Origin: Deltaproteobacteria bacterium
GTDB taxonomy: Bacteria; Desulfobacterota; Desulfobulbia; Desulfobulbales; Desulfocapsaceae
Assembly: GCA_019306075.1 (NCBI GenBank)
Contig: JAFDME010000003.1
Coordinates: 1 to 32,305, forward strand
DNA: 32,305 nt
Reading direction: 5' to 3'
In this document: piece after piece, positions 20,193-28,639 of the stretch
Position numbering within the stretch: the first letter of the stretch is position 1
Layout of the letters: each line of letters starts with the position of its first letter
The notes under the pieces: generated by a model
The model's database searches: none
What the model was told of the DNA's origin: nothing
Seen by the model: the letters and a program-made list of their open reading frames with translations, nothing else
Made by a program: the position numbers and the translations under genes

Positions 20193-20978
20193 ATGAAGAG
20201 AGAAGCAGCTCTTTTCCTTTTCACAGCAGCACTGATTTTTCTCCATGCCGGCAACAGTCTCGCCCATTTTGGAATGGTTATTCCTGAGCGAAATATTATC
20301 ACCCAGAAAAACAAGAGCACCGGTTTTGACATCGCCTTTGCCCACCCCTTTGAAAACAGGGGAATGGACTTAAAAAAGCCGAAAAGATTCACTGTCACCA
20401 GCAGTGGCAGAATTACAGATCTCACCGCCACTCTGCAGCCGGCAACCTTCATGGGTCACAAATCATGGAAAACAGATTTTGCATTTATGAGACCGGGTGT
20501 TTACATCTTTGCAATGGAGCCAACCCCCTACTGGGAGCCCTCCGAAGACATCAGCATCATCCACTATACCAAGACTGTTATCGGGGCATATGGAGGGGAC
20601 GAAGGATGGGATAAGCCCCTGGGTCTTGAAACCGAGATCGTTCCTCTGCTGCGCCCCTTTGGTAACTACGGTGGAAACAGTTTTACCGGCAAGGTGCTGC
20701 TGAAAGGCAAACCCGCACCGGGTGCAGAAGTGGAGGTGGAAATTTACAATAAGGGAAATTCTCTCCGAGCGCCCGGAGACTACCATATCACCCAGGTTGT
20801 AAAGGCCGACCCCAACGGCATCTTTACCTTTACCTGCCCCCTGGCAGGCTGGTGGGGATTTGCCGCCCTCAGCGAGGCTGATTACACCATCAAAGATCCC
20901 GCGGGCGCGGAAAAGGGTGTGGAGATTGGAGCTGTCCTCTGGATATACCTTGACCCGCTGCCGAAGAGGCAGGAGTAA
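20193..20978 (+). CDS. nikK: NikK-like DUF4198 periplasmic component
   Basis: Signal peptide then AHFGMVIPERNIITQKNKSTGFDIAFAHPFENRGMDLKKPKRF...EVEVEIYN, DUF4198-like; located between nikL and nikQ. Track start is 20184; the MKREAALF start (20193) is preferred. Confidence 0.82.
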   Translation: MKREAALFLFTAALIFLHAGNSLAHFGMVIPERNIITQKNKSTGFDIAFAHPFENRGMDLKKPKRFTVTSSGRITDLTATLQPATFMGHKSWKTDFAFMRPGVYIFAMEPTPYWEPSEDISIIHYTKTVIGAYGGDEGWDKPLGLETEIVPLLRPFGNYGGNSFTGKVLLKGKPAPGAEVEVEIYNKGNSLRAPGDYHITQVVKADPNGIFTFTCPLAGWWGFAALSEADYTIKDPAGAEKGVEIGAVLWIYLDPLPKRQE

Positions 20979-20984
20979 GGCATA

Positions 20985-21740
20985 ATGATGGATGAACAGT
21001 TTGCAGAAGGTGACTCACTGCTCCATAAACGTGATCCGAAAGCAAAAATCATAGCTTCCGCAATCTTTATAACAGCCGCCGCCTTAACTAGAAGTTCCAC
21101 CGCGGCAGCCATGTTCCTCGCTTTTGCCGCAATACTCTGCGCTCTCACCGGACTCCCCCTGCGCCCCATTCTCAAACGACTCCTGGCGGTAAACAGTTTT
21201 ACCTTCTTCCTCTGGATCACATTGCCGCCCACCTATGGCGGTAATGAATTCATAACCCTGGGCCCACTCTCCCTCTCTGTTGAAGGAATCCGGCTGGCCG
21301 CCCTTATAACATTGAAAACCAACGCTGTAGTTCTTGCGATAATCGCTCTGCTCGGCACATCACGGATTGCAAACACAGGACATGCCCTGGAAACACTGCA
21401 TCTGCCCCAAGGGCTCTGCTTTATCATGCTCTTTTCTTATCGTTATATTTTTGTTATCTACCAGGAATACCAGCGGCTGGTAAGAGCAGCCCGGCTGCGC
21501 TGCTTCAAACCGGCGACAAACATCCACACCTACCGTACCTTCGGCTACCTTTTTGGCATGACCCTGGTTAAGAGCTGGAACAGAGCGTCACGTGTTCATC
21601 AGGCCATGATTCTTCGCGGTTTTGACGGACACCTGATCCCCCTTTCACAGGACAGATACCGCAGAAGCGACACTCTCTTTCTCCTGGTTATACTGACCCT
21701 CACTCTCTCCATTGCACTGGTCGGCTTTCAGTACCCATGA
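20985..21740 (+). CDS. nikQ: ECF transporter T component CbiQ/NikQ
   Basis: LHKRDPKAKIIASAIFI, LFSYRYIFVIYQEYQRLVRAARLR, VKSWNRASRVHQAMILRGFDG (A-R-G coupling motif). Confidence 0.93.
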   Translation: MMDEQFAEGDSLLHKRDPKAKIIASAIFITAAALTRSSTAAAMFLAFAAILCALTGLPLRPILKRLLAVNSFTFFLWITLPPTYGGNEFITLGPLSLSVEGIRLAALITLKTNAVVLAIIALLGTSRIANTGHALETLHLPQGLCFIMLFSYRYIFVIYQEYQRLVRAARLRCFKPATNIHTYRTFGYLFGMTLVKSWNRASRVHQAMILRGFDGHLIPLSQDRYRRSDTLFLLVILTLTLSIALVGFQYP

Positions 21741-21787
21741 AGACCTTGCCTCTTGCCTTGACCGCAAATATCGTATAGCTTCCTATC

Positions 21788-22516
21788 ATGTCAAAACAAC
21801 CTCTCATTGAATTACGAAACATCAGCTACCTCTATCCCCACAGCACAGGTCCCATACTGGAGAACCTCAACTTTTCCACGCAGGAAAAACATATCGGTGT
21901 TATAGGTTCCAACGGCTGCGGCAAGACAACATTTTTCCAGATTATTGTCGGACTGTTAACTCCGACAGCGGGACAGCTTCTCTTTCATGGCAAGGAGATA
22001 AAAGATAAAAACCGGATGCGCGATCTGCGCCGCGAGGTGGGCTTTCTTTTCCAGAATTCCGACGATCAGCTGTTTTCCCCGACAGTCATTGAGGATGTAG
22101 CTTTCGGCCCGTTGAACCTCGGCTATTCTCAAACTGCAGCAAAAAAAACAGCTATTGAAACTCTGGCAAAACTGGGGCTGGAAGGATTTGAAGAACGCAT
22201 AACCCACAGACTCTCCGGCGGTGAGAAAAAACTTGTCGCCCTTGCCACGATCCTGGCTATGGAACCGAAGATGCTGCTGCTGGATGAGCCAACAAACAAT
22301 CTTGATCCCAAAACACGGTTACGTCTTATCAGCATCCTGCAGGGGCTGGACCTCCACCAGATCATCATTTCCCATGACTGGGATTTTCTCGAACAGACAG
22401 GTTCAACACTCTACCGGATTGAAGATGGCCATATCCATAGATGTGAAGAGGATCATATCCATGTTCACAGCCATATACACAAGGCGGGGGATTATCCACA
22501 CAGACACGGCCATTAG
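21788..22516 (+). CDS. nikO: ECF transporter A component CbiO/NikO with His-rich tail
   Basis: Walker A GSNGCGKTT, Q-loop FLFQNSDDQLFSPTVIEDVAFGPLNLG, LSGGEKKLVALATILAMEPKMLLLDEPTNNLDP, C-terminus HIHRCEEDHIHVHSHIHKAGDYPHRHGH. Confidence 0.95.
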   Translation: MSKQPLIELRNISYLYPHSTGPILENLNFSTQEKHIGVIGSNGCGKTTFFQIIVGLLTPTAGQLLFHGKEIKDKNRMRDLRREVGFLFQNSDDQLFSPTVIEDVAFGPLNLGYSQTAAKKTAIETLAKLGLEGFEERITHRLSGGEKKLVALATILAMEPKMLLLDEPTNNLDPKTRLRLISILQGLDLHQIIISHDWDFLEQTGSTLYRIEDGHIHRCEEDHIHVHSHIHKAGDYPHRHGH

Positions 22517-22762
22517 TACCTTACTCCGTTAAAGCTGTAATAAAAAACAAGGAAATGCGGGAAGTATTCAGCCGTAAAAATAGGTATATACCTCCAAGGT
22601 ACTTACTTGCAGCTTGTCTGCGTTAGTGCCTTATTCCAGAACTTCTGCAAAAAAAACAAGCAACTGGAAAAGGTTGTTTAAAATTATATGGTTGAGTTTA
22701 CTTCAATGGCACTTATCCAAGCATTTTAAATTTCCAATTTATTCGGGTTAGTGCCTTACTCC
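22513..22762 (+). repeat. three spaced copies of TTAGTRCCTTAYTCC
   Basis: 22513-22527 TTAGTACCTTACTCC, 22623-22637 TTAGTGCCTTATTCC, 22748-22762 TTAGTGCCTTACTCC. Confidence 0.8.
22726..22752. repeat. ATTTATTCGGGTTAGT repeat, copy 1
   Basis: TTAAATTTCCAATTTATTCGGGTTAGT, nearly identical to 29686-29712. Confidence 0.75.
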
Positions 22763-22784
22763 AGATAGACCAGGGCATAAACTC

Positions 22785-22895
22785 CGACTCCGAGAAAAAC
22801 CTTTCATCACAGAGGACACAGAGAAAGAATATTTTTTGCCTTCTCTGTGCTCTCTGTGTCCTCTGTGGTAAAAGAATAGAGTTTTTGGATTGCGG
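22785..22895. repeat. dispersed repeat, copy 2, present as an inverted pair (MITE/REP-like)
   Basis: TCACAGAGGACACAGAGAAAGAA (22807-22829) facing TTCTCTGTGCTCTCTGTGTCCTCTGTGG (22841-22868). Confidence 0.8.
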
Positions 22896-25800
22896 GAGAG
22901 AAGAGTGTACGAGCTAGCACATCACCGGATATCTGAAAAAATTCACCATGGCAACAACTCCGTGATTTTCCGGGCAAAAGATACCAGAACGGACAGATCC
23001 GTTATTCTCAAGTTTCTCAAAAACCGCAACCCCGGCAACGAACTGCTCCGCGACTTCGCCCGGGAATACTCAATCACCGCCTCCTTTACATCAGATCGGA
23101 TTGTCAAAGCCTGCTCCCTTGAAAAATATGGCAACAGCCTGGTAATGATCCTGGAGGATTGCGGCGCTGTTTCCCTCGCCTCCATGATCAGCACCGTGCA
23201 GAAAAATATTGCCTGGGTGCTCGATATTGGTATTCAGCTGACCAGGGTTCTCATTGAAATACACCGGAAAAACATAATCCATCGTGACCTCAACCCATCA
23301 AACATTGTGTATAACGGAGAAAAGCAGACAATTACCGTGATTGATTTTGGTCAGGCCCGGGCTGGCAGAAGGTCTGATACTCCGGATAAAGAAACGGACA
23401 TTCTCTCCACCGCTCTTCCGTATATATCTCCGGAACAAACCGGAAGTTATAACAAAACCATAGATTACCGCACAGATCTCTACTCCCTGGGCGTTACCCT
23501 CTACCACCTTTTAACCGGAATCCCTCCCTTTGCATCAAGTGACCCAATGGAACTTATCCATCTCCATCTGGCAACCCTTCCCCTCCCTCCACATGAAATA
23601 GATCCCGCCATTCCGCGGACCTTGTCCGAAATTATTTTAAAACTGATCAGCAAGTCAAGAAAACTCAGATACCAGACCTGCACCAGCCTGCTGGCAGATC
23701 TTTTCAGATGCCGGGCTGAGTGGCATTCTGACCACGCCATCAGCACATTTTCTCCGGGCGAGTACGACCTGCCGGACAAACTCTTTTCCGGAAAACAGGC
23801 AATTGCCTTTCTGCAGGAGGAACTCCAGAGCAGAAACTGTTGCCACCTCTGTAATATTGAAGGGATCGGGTTCGGCAAAAATGAAAAACATGAGCAACCC
23901 GGCACAGCGGCCCCCGATATTGTCCGGCAGGTAAATGAAACTCTTGCCGGAACAAGGTCTCCAGCCGACAGGCTTAGCCTTATCGCCGCAATAGTGGCCG
24001 CCGGAACAAGGGTCAACGAGGCAGAATCCTACGAAACAGCACATTGTTTTCTCCAATCGGGGCTCTCGTTTTTGCCGGAAAACAGCTGGGAACAGCACTA
24101 CGACCTTACCTTGAAACTTCACATCCGGGCATGCGAGGCGGCATATCACACCTGCGACTACCAGGAAGTGGAACGGCTGTTCAGCGAGGTTTGCCGCAGA
24201 GCATCATCTCTTATTGATAAAACAGAGGTATACCATATCAGGATAAGGGCGCTCAAATCCCGATCCAGGCTCACCAAGGCCATGGAAACAGCAAGAGAAA
24301 TATTACATATGCTTGGCGTCAGGCTGCCCTCCTCACCTTCCCGGATTTTTACCACAGCACAGTTTTTTATCACGCGGCGCGCTCTTTCCGGACGGACAAC
24401 AGCCGATCTGCTTAATCTCCCTGAAATGCGGAATCGCAGCAAAAATGAGGCTATGCGGTTCCTGGTGGACATGGGGACCATTGCCTATCACGTAAAACAG
24501 GAACTCCTGCCGCTCATCGCCATCAAGGGTATCGGCCTTACCCTGCAATATGGCAACAGTATCTCCGCAGGCCAGGTGGCATACCCCATCTACGCACTGC
24601 TGCTCTGTACCGCTCCGGGAGGGAATATTTCAAAAGGATACGAGTATGGTCAGCTTGCCCTCAACCTGCAGCAGCGACTGCGTCCCGAAGGACTGGACCC
24701 ATCAACCCTCTATGTCGTCACCATTATGACAGTACACTGGAAAGAGCACCTCCGCAGGACACTGGAACCACTGTTGACCGCCTTCAGGGGCTGCATGGAA
24801 AAAAGTGAACTTGAATATGCAGCGCTTGCGGCCCATGCCTACTCCTATCGTCTCTACTACCTTGGATACAATCTCGGCAGGGCTGAACAGGAGCTCAGCT
24901 TCTATCGCACAGAGATTAAAAAAACCGGGCAGCAGAGTCCTCTTCACCGGCAGAACATCCACTGCCAGGCTGTGGCAAACCTTACCGGGGTCTGCAGCAG
25001 TCCCTGGCAGTTCCAGGGTGATTTCTATAATGAAGAGATAATGATCCCTCTCCATGAAGCCGCAGAGGACAATACGACGCTGTTCCAGCTCTATCTCCTG
25101 AAAGCTGTCCACTGTTTTCTCTTTTACAGTTATGACGAAGCGCTCGTTTTTTCAGATAAGGCGAAGAAGAGGCTGCGGTCGGTCCTCTCCTCCGTTCTGG
25201 TTCCGATCTTTCATTTCTATGAATCCCTTATACTGCTGGCACTGTACCGGAACTGCCGCCCAAATATCCGCCTCCGCTACCGGTTCAGAATCAACGCCAA
25301 CCAGAGGAAAATGAAACTGTGGTCCAGCCATTCGCCCAAAAACTATCAGCATAAATTCCGCCTTGTCGAGGCTGAAAAAGCCAGGGTTCAAGAAAACAGC
25401 AGCCGGGCGATGAACCTGTATGACTCCGCAATCAATCTTGCCAGAACCAACAGCTACCTGCAGGAAGAGGCACTCGCCTGTGAACTTGCATCCCGGTTCT
25501 ATATTTCACTTGATAAGGTTCACCTGGCCCTCCCCTACCTGCATGAGGCCAGGCACTGCTACTACCGGTGGGGGGCAATTGCCAAGGTCCGCCAACTTGA
25601 TCAGCAGAAACCATTGAAAACTGCGACCAGTGACGGACAAACGGCTTCCAGTGACTTCACCCCGCACACCTTTCCACAGGGAGAAGAGGGAAGCAACTTC
25701 AACATGGCAACTGTAGTCAAAGCCTCCAGAATACTGGCGGAGGAGACAACATTCCCGGATCTCCTCAAAAAAATAATGAAAATCATGCTGGAAAGTTCCG

Positions 25801-26948
25801 GGGCCCAGAGAGGAGTCCTGGTTTTCGACGGAGGGGAGAACTGGACAATAAAAGCTGCGGGGTCCACCCGGATGGACAGTATAGAGCTGCCTGACAACAT
25901 GGATCTTGAGCATCAAAACAGAGCGTCCAGCGCAATTATCAACTTTGTCATCCATACAGGAAGAGACATTGTCCTCAACGATGCGCAGCAGAAGGGCATG
26001 TTTACAGATGATGAGTATGTGGTCAGGAATTCTCCCCGCTCCATCCTCTGTACTCCCCTCACCCACCGACAGAAAGTGGAATGTATTCTCTATCTCGAAA
26101 ATAATCTCACCAGGCGTGCCTTCTCCCCGAAGAGGCAGGAACTCCTTCACCTCCTCGGCAACCAGGCGGCAATCAACATCAGGAACTCGCGTCTTTTCGG
26201 GGAGCTGGAAACCAGTGTAAAAGAACTCCAGATGGAGATAGAAAAACGAAGAGAGATCCAGAAGCAGCTGCTGCACTCGGAAAAGCTCAGCGCACTCGGC
26301 CGTCTCTCCTCCTCAATAGCTCACGAATTCGGCAACCCGCTCATAGGGGTGCAGTACCTTCTTACCGACTTTATGGATCGTCCCAACCTGAACCATGAAG
26401 ACCGGAAATTACTCGCACTGGGAATGGAAGAATGTGAGCGGATGAAAAAACTGCTGAAAGATCTGGGCCAGCTGAACCGGCCGACAACGGGAAAAAGAAC
26501 TCTCGCCTCCATTCACAGGATTATGGACAACGTCCTCTTTTTTCACACCAACCAGATAAAATTGCAGCAGTTGAACGTGGTGAAAAAGTATGCCCGCAAT
26601 CTCCCTGATATTGAAATAATAACAGATCAGATCAGTCAGGTACTGTTTAATCTGACCATAAACGCGGTTGATGCGACATCTCCTGACGGCGGCACGATCA
26701 CCATATCAACCCGACAGACCGAAAGTGAAATATTTCTCTCCATCAGCGACACCGGAAAAGGAATCGAGCAGCGGATTCAGAACAATATTTTTGAACCTTT
26801 CTTTTCAACAAAACGGGAAGAAGACGGCACCGGGCTTGGCCTTTCAACATCCTACGGTATTATCAAACGCCACGGAGGCGAGCTCACTTTTGTCTCAAAA
26901 CCGGGTGAAGGGACAACATTTACTCTCTCTCTTCCCCTACCTCCATAA
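22890..26948 (+). CDS. hybrid Ser/Thr protein kinase - TPR-like - GAF - histidine kinase
   Basis: STK: HRDLNPSNIVYN, VIDFGQARAG, LPYISPEQTG. GAF-like: FPDLLKKIMKIMLESSGAQRGVLVFDG...SILCTPLTHRQKVECILYLENN. HK: H-box LSSSIAHEFGNPL, N-box LTINAVDAT, ISDTGKGIE, GTGLGLSTSYGIIKRHGG. Start is TTG at 22890; a GTG at 22905 preceded by GGGAG is an alternative. Confidence 0.92.
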   Translation: MRERRVYELAHHRISEKIHHGNNSVIFRAKDTRTDRSVILKFLKNRNPGNELLRDFAREYSITASFTSDRIVKACSLEKYGNSLVMILEDCGAVSLASMISTVQKNIAWVLDIGIQLTRVLIEIHRKNIIHRDLNPSNIVYNGEKQTITVIDFGQARAGRRSDTPDKETDILSTALPYISPEQTGSYNKTIDYRTDLYSLGVTLYHLLTGIPPFASSDPMELIHLHLATLPLPPHEIDPAIPRTLSEIILKLISKSRKLRYQTCTSLLADLFRCRAEWHSDHAISTFSPGEYDLPDKLFSGKQAIAFLQEELQSRNCCHLCNIEGIGFGKNEKHEQPGTAAPDIVRQVNETLAGTRSPADRLSLIAAIVAAGTRVNEAESYETAHCFLQSGLSFLPENSWEQHYDLTLKLHIRACEAAYHTCDYQEVERLFSEVCRRASSLIDKTEVYHIRIRALKSRSRLTKAMETAREILHMLGVRLPSSPSRIFTTAQFFITRRALSGRTTADLLNLPEMRNRSKNEAMRFLVDMGTIAYHVKQELLPLIAIKGIGLTLQYGNSISAGQVAYPIYALLLCTAPGGNISKGYEYGQLALNLQQRLRPEGLDPSTLYVVTIMTVHWKEHLRRTLEPLLTAFRGCMEKSELEYAALAAHAYSYRLYYLGYNLGRAEQELSFYRTEIKKTGQQSPLHRQNIHCQAVANLTGVCSSPWQFQGDFYNEEIMIPLHEAAEDNTTLFQLYLLKAVHCFLFYSYDEALVFSDKAKKRLRSVLSSVLVPIFHFYESLILLALYRNCRPNIRLRYRFRINANQRKMKLWSSHSPKNYQHKFRLVEAEKARVQENSSRAMNLYDSAINLARTNSYLQEEALACELASRFYISLDKVHLALPYLHEARHCYYRWGAIAKVRQLDQQKPLKTATSDGQTASSDFTPHTFPQGEEGSNFNMATVVKASRILAEETTFPDLLKKIMKIMLESSGAQRGVLVFDGGENWTIKAAGSTRMDSIELPDNMDLEHQNRASSAIINFVIHTGRDIVLNDAQQKGMFTDDEYVVRNSPRSILCTPLTHRQKVECILYLENNLTRRAFSPKRQELLHLLGNQAAINIRNSRLFGELETSVKELQMEIEKRREIQKQLLHSEKLSALGRLSSSIAHEFGNPLIGVQYLLTDFMDRPNLNHEDRKLLALGMEECERMKKLLKDLGQLNRPTTGKRTLASIHRIMDNVLFFHTNQIKLQQLNVVKKYARNLPDIEIITDQISQVLFNLTINAVDATSPDGGTITISTRQTESEIFLSISDTGKGIEQRIQNNIFEPFFSTKREEDGTGLGLSTSYGIIKRHGGELTFVSKPGEGTTFTLSLPLPP

Positions 26949-27441
26949 ACAACGGATCCTTAGACAGCTCCACCACCCTCCACTCATCCCCCTCATGATC
27001 AAAATCGGCAATTTTATCAATATCCATTTTCAGGTACTTTCCTCTTCCCTCAATGGCAACAGTACCGTCTGCAAGAAGAATCTCACCAACCCCGGTAAAG
27101 GAACGACTTCTCTCTTTTTCAATCCGGGCTACCACTTTGATCTCACTGTCAAGGGGTACCGGTTTTCGCAGTTTCATGGAAAAATCCAGAGTTACACCCC
27201 AGATGTTGTCCGAATGGGTCAGCATAATCGCCCGACCGATAGTTTCATCAAGGATAGTGGCGGCAATACCGCCATGCAAACGACCGGGGTATCCCTGGTG
27301 TTCTTCCAGGGGAGTGAAAACAGCCACTAACAGTCCACCCTCCAGCTCGTAAAACCTGCTTTTCAGACCAAATTTATTTTCCAGCCCGCAGACAAAGCAC
27401 ATCTTTGAATTGGGCTGCTTTTTTGTCACTTTTAAACGCAT
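26920..27441 (-). CDS. PaaI/hotdog-fold thioesterase family protein
   Basis: KMCFVCGLENKFGLKSRF, then GRLHGGIAATILDETIGRA (HGG hotdog motif). Confidence 0.85.
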   Translation of the reverse strand: MRLKVTKKQPNSKMCFVCGLENKFGLKSRFYELEGGLLVAVFTPLEEHQGYPGRLHGGIAATILDETIGRAIMLTHSDNIWGVTLDFSMKLRKPVPLDSEIKVVARIEKERSRSFTGVGEILLADGTVAIEGRGKYLKMDIDKIADFDHEGDEWRVVELSKDPLFMEVGEERE

Positions 27442-28061
27442 GAGTTCCTCTCACAATGTGGAATAGGGAGAACGGGTGGGCCCTTCACAATCATTTCAGC
27501 AATCGTCATCTTCACCCTCGGCAGAAGGTGGCGCCTGTTGTCAAGCAGTTCACTTTCCAGCAGCGCCAGCCGGCGCAGCATCGGTGTTCTTTCAACCGAC
27601 AGTGATGGAACATCCTGGTCGCCAACGATCTCCTGGCAGCGAAAACAACCGGGAAACCTCAACACCCTGCCGTCCGGCCGCATCATGGTTGCCGGTACCC
27701 CATGGGTGCGGCAGACAAGCATCCGGTGTTCATAAAGAATACAGAGTCCCCCCTTATTCAGGGGACACATTGACTGCGGTCGCTCACCTTCACTCTCCGC
27801 CTGCCTGCACTGCCTGATATAGTCCCGTGATTTCTCCAGAACTTCATCCTGTTGTGCCGGATCAAGTTCCTGAAAACCGAGCTGGAGATATGCCCATTCA
27901 GCATAGGTGTGGTGCAGAAAATAGGAATCACAGCAGTTATCCGGACAGCCGGCACAGGAAAAATTGAGCTGCTCCGCCACATTATCATACTCACGTCCCA
28001 GCTCTTCATATATCTGCCGTAATCGCCGAAGCATATCTTTTGAAAGCACAACATCCCTCAT
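27432..28061 (-). CDS. YkgJ-like cysteine-cluster protein
   Basis: NFSCAGCPDNCCDSYF followed by MCPLNKGGLCILYEHRMLVCRTHG. Confidence 0.75.
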   Translation of the reverse strand: MRDVVLSKDMLRRLRQIYEELGREYDNVAEQLNFSCAGCPDNCCDSYFLHHTYAEWAYLQLGFQELDPAQQDEVLEKSRDYIRQCRQAESEGERPQSMCPLNKGGLCILYEHRMLVCRTHGVPATMMRPDGRVLRFPGCFRCQEIVGDQDVPSLSVERTPMLRRLALLESELLDNRRHLLPRVKMTIAEMIVKGPPVLPIPHCERNSCV

Positions 28062-28639
28062 CCCGTTTCCTCCTTAAAACAGAGAACACGGTAAGTGCTT
28101 ACCTCAAGCTGTCTTTCTCTCCAGGCCGTTTTTTCCAGCCCCGCCTTCAGACAGAGCTGATCCAGAAACTGCTCAGGAGATGGCAGCTGCTGCCAGACCT
28201 GGGGAAGAAAGGTTGCTCCCCGGCTGCCCTCTCTTATAGTCACTCCATCAGTCCCCGGCTGTAATTTTTGCGGTAAATCAGCAGGATCCTGGAAATCAAG
28301 CGGAACAGAGGGAGTAAGGACGGAAATATCAATCTCCACACTGTCCATCTCCCCGCGGCTGAGAGGAGAAAATCTTCGGTCCCTGAAGGCGGCATTCACC
28401 GCATTGTCGCAAACACTCTGCCACAGCGAAACAGCAGGCTCGAGGGTTCCAATACACCCCCGCAGTCTGCCGGAAATTTTAAGAGTGACAAATGTCGCTG
28501 CCTTTCTGGAAAAAACCGGGTCTTCGGGCATATCCGGCAACTCTTTCTCCCCATTCAGCCGATCGGAGACGACCTTTCTTGCAGCCTCCAGCAGCTGTCT
28601 CCGACGGGCGGATGTCAACCCTTTCTCTGTCCGCTCCAT
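28058..28639 (-). CDS. AMMECR1 family protein (AmmeMemoRadiSam protein A type)
   Basis: FVTLKISGRLRGCIGTLEPAVSLWQSVCDNAVNAAFRDRRFSPLSRGEMDSVEIDISVLTPSVPL; GVTIREGSRGATFLPQVWQQLP. Confidence 0.94.
   Translation of the reverse strand: MERTEKGLTSARRRQLLEAARKVVSDRLNGEKELPDMPEDPVFSRKAATFVTLKISGRLRGCIGTLEPAVSLWQSVCDNAVNAAFRDRRFSPLSRGEMDSVEIDISVLTPSVPLDFQDPADLPQKLQPGTDGVTIREGSRGATFLPQVWQQLPSPEQFLDQLCLKAGLEKTAWRERQLEVSTYRVLCFKEETG

Noticed and set aside
22585-22605. GGTATATACC palindrome as an operator
   Set aside because: A 10-nt AT-rich palindrome in an AT-rich gap is not distinguishable from chance.
22513-22762. CRISPR array
   Set aside because: Only three short (15-nt) imperfect repeats with spacers of about 95-110 nt; no leader and no cas genes.
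22943-26512. Numerous antisense ORFs inside the giant kinase, up to 256 aa
   Set aside because: The plus-strand frame has unambiguous kinase, GAF and HK motifs; the antisense translations show none.
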